A stretch of DNA of 64,000 nt from Ornithinibacillus sp047228935 (GTDB lineage: Bacteria > Bacillota > Bacilli > Bacillales > Amphibacillaceae): positions 372,001-436,000 of the forward strand of contig NZ_JBFEGG010000001.1 in the NCBI RefSeq assembly GCF_047228935.1, read 5' to 3'. Positions 59,301 through 64,000 of the stretch are shown here, one piece after another; the first letter of the stretch is position 1; each line of letters opens with the position of its first letter. Made by a program: the position numbers and the translations under genes. The notes below the pieces were generated by a model. It was not told where the DNA came from. It searched no databases and saw only the letters and a list, made by a program, of their open reading frames with translations.

Positions 59301-61256
59301 TTAAAAAATTAGTAAAGAGGGGAAGCCACTTGGAATTGGAACCTGTAAAATCATATTAAAAATGACAAACATTCCGAGTGTAAAAGCGATTGATAGAAAT
59401 AATATCTTATATAGCTGAATGGATTCTCTTTTTTGGAATTTAAAATACAATGGTACTGTAAACATTAATAGTAAGACTTGAATGTAAAATCCTGTGAAAT
59501 TAGTTAAAAAACTAAAGAGGCAAATGAATAAAAGAACGATATAAAATGACCAATCTATCTTCGTACTTTTTTTCATTTTTGTATTTGTTTTTCCCTTTAT
59601 CTGCAAAGAAAATTGAACTATACAAATTAGAAATAGTAGACAAAATATTATTTGCGGAAATATTCTTTGCTCAAATGAATCTGATGAAATAAAAAAGTAA
59701 CCAATGATAGAACCTAAAACAGGTAAAATCCACCAAATCCCACGGGTGTGTGATTTAGATATTTCTTTTTCATGTGCCAGAACTGGCCGGTTTTTATAAA
59801 ATTGGAAAATAGAAAAAAAGATTGTAACAAGTATGAAGCTGATTAATATAAGGTTCCAAGTGCCACTAAAAAAGAATAAAAGTACAGAGCCGTTTGCATG
59901 ACCAACATGAAAGCCTTGTAACAAACCAACTTCTGCAATCGGTCCTAAAATGAATCCTAGTGCGATGGGAGCCGGAGAGAAACCGTATTTTTCAAGTATA
60001 AACATAGTAACTCCCAGTATGACCATAACATAGATGTCAGTTAGATTATTTTGTATAGCATAGGACCCAATAATACAAAAAGATATGATAATTGGAGCGA
60101 GGTAATAAACTGGAATGGTATTCAAAAAAGTAAAGTACCGAATACAACTTAACCCAATTAGTAACAATAAAAACTGGGCGAGAATCAATCCAAAGAAAAA
60201 CAAGTATGCAGTAGACGCGTTTTCAACAAATAAACTCTTACCTGGCCAAATACCATGGATTAGTAATCCGCCAAGAAAGATAGCAGCTGTTGGTGAACCT
60301 GGGATTCCAAGTGTGAGTAAAGGAATTAGTGAACCACCAACCATTGCATTATTAGCACTTTCCGATGCAATGATTCCGTCTTTATTCCCTTTTCCAAATT
60401 CCTCTTTATCTTTACTAAACCGCTTAACCTCATTATAGGCTAATATACTAGCAATATTTCCGCCTGCTCCAGGAATGACTCCAACTATCCCACCAACAAT
60501 ACTACCTATAGTGATTGATTTTGGTTTTTTTATAATATCCGAGAAAGACTGTCTAATTGAAGACTTGGAGTAATATGAATTCATTTTTTCACTTTTTTGT
60601 TGTAGTCCCTCAATTAAACGCAAAGCCTGGGGAAAAGCGAAAAGACCAATTAACACGGAAACTACATGGAGACCACCAACCAATGAATCTATTCCAAATG
60701 TAAATCTTGTTAACCCCGTAAAAGAGCTAATTCCAATTAGCGAAATTAGGATTCCAACTGCTCCACCTACCAATTCTTTTGTTAAGGGACCTTTAGAAAT
60801 TGCGGCTATTACTGAAATACCAAATACAGCTATCCAAAAATTTTCTGATGGTCCAAATTGTAAAGAGAAGTCTGCCAAAAAGGGGGATAAATATATTAAC
60901 AAAAGCATTCCGAATAATCCACCAATAAAAGAAGAAATGGTTGCTAATTCGAGGGCTTTCCTAGCCTTTCCTTGCTTTGCCATTGGATAACCATCAAAGG
61001 TCGTTGCAACAGAAGCTGGAGCCCCTGGTACATTAAACATGATTGCTGGGATTGAGCCTCCATAAACACTGCCACAATAGATTCCACCTAAAAGCATAAG
61101 ACCCTCTGCTGCACCTAAGGAAAAAGTAAAAGGGATACATAATGCAACCCCCATTGTAGGCGTTAAGCCTGGTATCCCACCTATAATAATCCCAAGTAGT
61201 ACACCAAAGGTTAATATAAGTATATGCTGAAGTTCAATCAATTGAAGAAATTCCAA
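59301..61256 (-). CDS. TctA-TctB fusion permease of a tripartite tricarboxylate transporter
   Basis: Large membrane permease, 651 aa. Residues 1-490 are TctA: G-G-I-P-G-L-T-P-T-M-G near the start, F-N-V-P-G-A-P-A-S-V-A-T-T-F-D-G-Y-P, and G-I-P-G-S-P-T-A-A in the second repeat. Residues about 500-650 add four hydrophobic helices (W-W-I-L-P-V-L-G-S-I-I-G-Y to P-S-G-F-P-S) in the pattern of TctB, normally a separate protein. The partner receptor is encoded convergently next door, so the two must be expressed from different promoters. Confidence 0.85.
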   Translation of the reverse strand: MEFLQLIELQHILILTFGVLLGIIIGGIPGLTPTMGVALCIPFTFSLGAAEGLMLLGGIYCGSVYGGSIPAIMFNVPGAPASVATTFDGYPMAKQGKARKALELATISSFIGGLFGMLLLIYLSPFLADFSLQFGPSENFWIAVFGISVIAAISKGPLTKELVGGAVGILISLIGISSFTGLTRFTFGIDSLVGGLHVVSVLIGLFAFPQALRLIEGLQQKSEKMNSYYSKSSIRQSFSDIIKKPKSITIGSIVGGIVGVIPGAGGNIASILAYNEVKRFSKDKEEFGKGNKDGIIASESANNAMVGGSLIPLLTLGIPGSPTAAIFLGGLLIHGIWPGKSLFVENASTAYLFFFGLILAQFLLLLIGLSCIRYFTFLNTIPVYYLAPIIISFCIIGSYAIQNNLTDIYVMVILGVTMFILEKYGFSPAPIALGFILGPIAEVGLLQGFHVGHANGSVLLFFFSGTWNLILISFILVTIFFSIFQFYKNRPVLAHEKEISKSHTRGIWWILPVLGSIIGYFFISSDSFEQRIFPQIIFCLLFLICIVQFSLQIKGKTNTKMKKSTKIDWSFYIVLLFICLFSFLTNFTGFYIQVLLLMFTVPLYFKFQKRESIQLYKILFLSIAFTLGMFVIFNMILQVPIPSGFPSLLIF

Positions 61257-61376
61257 AATTTATCACCTACCTGACTCGTTCTCTGAGTAGGGTATTCATT
61301 ATTTAATAGATATGTGCCTAGAAGTAAACGTTTTGTGCAACAAGATTTATACATTAATCGACATTTAAAAAAATAG

Positions 61377-61413
61377 ATGCTAAGGTGTATTCAACCACCT
61401 TAGCATCTATTTT
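61377..61413. terminator. Bidirectional terminator
   Basis: ATGCTAAGGTG / CACCTTAGCAT stem, T-run on both strands, between the TctA fusion gene and the broken HxlR gene. Confidence 0.8.
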
Positions 61414-61474
61414 TTTACACTTGTGTTATTTCTAGATAGTATGTTTCAAGTATAAATTTAGCCTCCTAAATGTA

Positions 61475-61825
61475 TTAAGAACTCTTTTTTTTCTCTTTAT
61501 TCATTTTATGCAGTGTATGTTTTTTGCCCCATTCATGCATAGCTGCTAAGATTGGTCCTAAGCTTCTTCCATATTCTGTAATAGAATATTCAACCTTTGG
61601 AGGTACTTAGGGGTATACTACACGTTCAATGATGTCCTCATTTTCCAACTCTCTTAGCTGCTTTGTTAACATTTTCTGGGTAATCCCTGGTACATTTCGT
61701 TTTAATTCACTGAAACGTTGTGTACCTTTATCTAATAGATGTAATAAAATAATTGGTTTCCACTTACCAACTAATATCCCTAATGCATCGTTTACTTGAC
61801 ATTGATCTGGCTCAATTGTCATCAT
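61475..61825 (-). pseudogene. HxlR-family regulator with premature stop
   Basis: Winged-helix transcription factor of the HxlR/DUF24 family. From ATG 61825 (after GGGAGGAGATTT) the frame reads I-E-P-D-Q-C-Q-V-N-D-A-L, V-G-K-W-K-P-I-I-L and R-F-S-E-L-K-R-N-V-P-G-I-T-Q-K-M-L, then stops at TAA 61607-61609 after V-V-Y-P. The same frame continues with V-P-P-K-V-E-Y-S-I-T-E-Y-G-R-S-L, the conserved HxlR C-terminus, to a natural stop at 61475. The interrupted codon stands where relatives have Glu (GAA to TAA). Divergent from the flavin monooxygenase gene, its probable target. Confidence 0.82.
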
Positions 61826-62008
61826 AAATCTCCTCCCTATAGTATCATTTTGGATACTATATTTCCTAAAAGTGCGTACTTGCACGTTTTGTTCTTATTG
61901 TCCATAATAGCATGTGATAATGGAAGATAAAAGATTGTTTTATTAATAAATGAGGAAAACTAATAATACTCTTATTTAATGAAGTTATTTAGGAAGGTGG
62001 AATACGGA

Positions 62009-63067
62009 ATGGAAAACTATAGAATTGACCCAAGTAAAGGGCTTGAGTTTGGGATATATACTTTAGGTGATCATCTGCCAAATCCAATAACAGGTGAACG
62101 TATATCAGCTGAAGAAAGAGTACTCGAAATAATCGAGTATGCAAAGCTAGCGGATCAAGCAGGAATTGATTTTTTTAGTGTTGGGGAAAGTCATCAAGAA
62201 TATTTTACTACACAGGCTCATTCGGTTGTTCTAGCTGCAATTGCTCAAGCTACAAAGAACATAAAGATCGCAAGTTCCTCCACAATCATTAGTACTTCGG
62301 ATCCAGTTCGTGTTTATGAGGACTTTGCAACATTAGATTTAATTTCCAAAGGGCGTGCTGAAATTATTGCTGGTCGTGCATCTAGAGTTGGACTATTTGA
62401 ATTGTTAGGATATAATCTCCGAGATTATGAAGAATTATTTGAGGAAAAATTTAATTTATTACTTCAAATAAATAAAGAAGAAGTGGTTAACTGGAGTGGA
62501 GAATATCGTGCTCCATTAAAAAATGCTAAAGTTCTTCCACGACCGAAAGAAGGTAAAATGCCTATTTGGCGTGCTGTAGGTGGTACGCCAGCAAGTGCAA
62601 TGAAAGCAGGGTATGCAGGTGTGGGGATGTTTATGGCACATTTAGGTGGACCTGTCTCTGTATTTAAACGAACTATTGATGCATATCGCGAGGCAGCACA
62701 ACTTGGTGGCCATAATCCGGATGAATTACCTGTTGCAACAGCTGGATTTTTCTATGCAGCAGAAACATCACAACAAGCGTTAAAAGATATGTATCCACAT
62801 ATTAATGAAGGTATGAAGAAAACAAATGGACAAGGCTTTGCTAAGCAGCTGTTTGCACAGAGTGTAGATACTAGAAGTATTATAAATGTGGGTAGTCCTC
62901 AACAGATTATTGAAAAAATCTTATATCAACATGAACAATTTGGACATCAGCGTTATATCGCTCAGATTGATTTTGGTGGTGTTCCCTTTGACCGTTTAAT
63001 GAAAAATATTGAGTTGATTGGTAATGAAATTTTGCCAGCAATCAAAAAATATACAGCGAAGAAATAA
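62009..63067 (+). CDS. Luciferase-like flavin-dependent monooxygenase
   Basis: Class C flavin monooxygenase of the bacterial-luciferase superfamily, 352 aa from ATG 62009 (after AGGAAGGTGG). Features include L-E-F-G-I-Y-T-L-G-D-H, D-F-F-S-V-G-E-S-H, S-S-S-T-I-I-S-T-S-D-P-V-R-V-Y-E-D-F and the flavin-site A-G-R-A-S. The C-terminal part fits the LLM-oxidoreductase group. It uses reduced FMN, presumably supplied by the reductase gene 10 bp downstream. Divergent from the broken HxlR regulator. Confidence 0.86.
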   Translation: MENYRIDPSKGLEFGIYTLGDHLPNPITGERISAEERVLEIIEYAKLADQAGIDFFSVGESHQEYFTTQAHSVVLAAIAQATKNIKIASSSTIISTSDPVRVYEDFATLDLISKGRAEIIAGRASRVGLFELLGYNLRDYEELFEEKFNLLLQINKEEVVNWSGEYRAPLKNAKVLPRPKEGKMPIWRAVGGTPASAMKAGYAGVGMFMAHLGGPVSVFKRTIDAYREAAQLGGHNPDELPVATAGFFYAAETSQQALKDMYPHINEGMKKTNGQGFAKQLFAQSVDTRSIINVGSPQQIIEKILYQHEQFGHQRYIAQIDFGGVPFDRLMKNIELIGNEILPAIKKYTAKK

Positions 63068-63077
63068 GGTGGTTAAA

Positions 63078-63644
63078 ATGAAAATTGTGGGATTGTCTGG
63101 TTCGATAATTGGCTCCAAAACAAAAACTGCTATGAATTATGCTATAAAGTCAGTTGCAAAAATATATCCAGATGCCGAAGTTGGATTAATTGACCTAGCT
63201 GATTATGATATCCAGTTTAGTGATGGAAGAAATTATTTAGAATATGATGGGGATACAGGATATGTAACAAAAGCAATTATGGAAGCTGACGCAATTATTA
63301 TCGGAACACCAATTTTTCAAGCATCTATCCCAGCTACATTAAAGAACATTTTTGATTTGCTTCCTATTAACGCATTTCAAGACAAAGTGGTCAGCATAAT
63401 TGTGACAGCAGGATCAGCAAAGCATTTTTTAATAGCCGAACAGCAGTTAAAACCTATATTAGCTTATATGAAAGCCAAAATGGTTCAATCTTATGTATTT
63501 ATTGAGGAAAAAGATTTCTATCGAAGGGAAATTAAGGATGATGATGTTTTATTCCGTATTGATCGTTTAGTGGAGGATACAGTTATACTCACGAAAACTT
63601 ATGCTAAAATTCGCGAAGAAAATGAAGCAATTTATGACTTTTAA
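63078..63644 (+). CDS. NADPH-dependent FMN reductase
   Basis: Flavodoxin-like flavin reductase of 188 aa: G-L-S-G-S-I-I-G-S-K-T-K-T for FMN phosphate binding and G-T-P-I-F-Q-A-S-I-P-A-T-L-K-N-I-F-D-L. ATG 63078 follows AAGGTGG; the longer frame overlapping the monooxygenase gene is unnecessary. It lies 10 bp after the luciferase-like gene and probably supplies it with reduced FMN (two-component monooxygenase). Confidence 0.88.
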   Translation: MKIVGLSGSIIGSKTKTAMNYAIKSVAKIYPDAEVGLIDLADYDIQFSDGRNYLEYDGDTGYVTKAIMEADAIIIGTPIFQASIPATLKNIFDLLPINAFQDKVVSIIVTAGSAKHFLIAEQQLKPILAYMKAKMVQSYVFIEEKDFYRREIKDDDVLFRIDRLVEDTVILTKTYAKIREENEAIYDF

Positions 63645-63698
63645 GAACTTGGGGTGAAGAAAGTTAAGTAGGATCTATAATAGCGTAACTAAACATTA

Positions 63699-63736
63699 AA
63701 GAGCTAATCAATTGCTAGTGGCAATAATTAGCTCTT
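63699..63736. terminator. Hairpin after the flavin reductase gene
   Basis: AAGAGCTAAT / ATTAGCTCTT with inner ATTGC/GCAAT and loop TAGTG. T-tails are weak on both sides, but the position between convergent genes suits a terminator. Confidence 0.55.
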
Positions 63737-63818
63737 AAAACTGTATTTAGATTGGATACTCAATTAGGATACGAATATCATTCCCATAAGTGCGGAATGT
63801 ACTAAAGTGCAGCTTTAA

Positions 63819-64000
63819 TTACAATTCTAATATTCTAGGTTCTAACCCAGTTTTATTCATTAGCGCTATTTTTTCAGGACTAATTTCTAACACAATATAA
63901 TTTGGGTCATTTGCGTTATCGAACCATTTCTCCATATTAGGACTCCATAGTTTTTTTTTCAACTCTAGAGAATCGGTTATATGGACTTTGCCTTCATATT
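63819..64000 (-). CDS. PNPOx-like general stress protein, partial
   Basis: The minus-strand frame is open to the right edge and ends at TAA 63819-63821; only the C-terminal 60 residues are visible. The text L-K-K-K-L-W-S-P-N-M-E-K-W-F and D-P-N-Y-I-V-L-E-I-S-P-E-K matches the C-terminus of pyridoxamine 5'-phosphate oxidase-like proteins (general stress protein 26 group), split-barrel flavin- or PLP-binding proteins. The start lies beyond the window. Confidence 0.75.
   Translation of the reverse strand, partial: YEGKVHITDSLELKKKLWSPNMEKWFDNANDPNYIVLEISPEKIALMNKTGLEPRILEL

Noticed and set aside
1..64000. CRISPR arrays, insertion sequences or prophage genes
   Set aside because: No regularly spaced repeats, transposase, integrase or phage structural genes were seen on either strand.

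Overview
The window is a low-GC chromosomal segment of an endospore-forming member of the Bacillaceae. Gene content and order follow Bacillus subtilis in several blocks: yhaH-trpP-hit-ecsAB-yhaA, hmoB-hemEHY, yhfH-yhfI-lplJ, comK-yhzC, yhjE-addBA, gerPA-F, yisL, yitS-yitT-yitU-yitV-yitW, and yjzD-yjaV-med-fabH-fabF-yjbA-trpS. The blocks are joined differently than in B. subtilis and are interspersed with accessory genes. A betaine importer and the block structure suggest a halotolerant Oceanobacillus/Virgibacillus-like organism. The genus is an inference.

Layout. 1-1.7 kb: end of a glycine betaine importer (opuAB-opuAC). 1.8-9 kb: yhaH, trpP (with a probable TRAP-binding leader), hit, a 0.5-kb gap with a candidate structured RNA, ecsAB, a palindromic intergenic repeat, three small membrane-protein genes and the peptidase yhaA. 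9-14.6 kb: PAP2 phosphatase, an MFS exporter in line with liaF-liaS-liaR, then a disulfide-forming pair. 14.6-19 kb: Fur-box-preceded hmoB and hemE-hemH-hemY. 19-26 kb: a DIP1984-family gene with a tRNA-like element directly downstream, pepF, yhfH, yhfI, lplJ, comK, yhzC and yhjE. 26-35.4 kb: addB-addA, then the spore-permeability operon gerPABCDEF. 35.6-41.7 kb: rocD, yisL, an anchored alpha-amylase-like protein lacking its catalytic residues, and small stress or Nudix-type genes, one frameshifted. 41.7-51.5 kb: a YppF-like gene, a secreted beta-propeller protein, the yit block, uppP and yjzD. 51.6-58.2 kb: a YjaV-like gene, med, fabHF under a FapR operator, yjbA, and trpS behind a tryptophan T-box. 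58.3-64 kb: a tripartite tricarboxylate transporter with fused TctA-TctB, an HxlR regulator broken by a stop codon, a luciferase-like monooxygenase with a flavin reductase, and the 3' end of a PNPOx-like gene.

How the genes fit together. Haem is made by HemE/H/Y and broken down by HmoB under iron control. Envelope status is sensed by LiaFSR. Competence and recombination are represented by ComK, Med, BdbC, Ecs and AddAB. Tryptophan supply is controlled at two points: predicted TRAP control of the importer trpP and T-box control of trpS.

The observations most worth following are the tRNA-like RNA beside the DIP1984 gene, the structured intergenic RNA between hit and ecsA, the catalytically degenerate membrane-anchored amylase homologue, and ComK without the usual C-terminal tail. 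No CRISPR array, complete insertion sequence, prophage, rRNA or canonical tRNA was seen.
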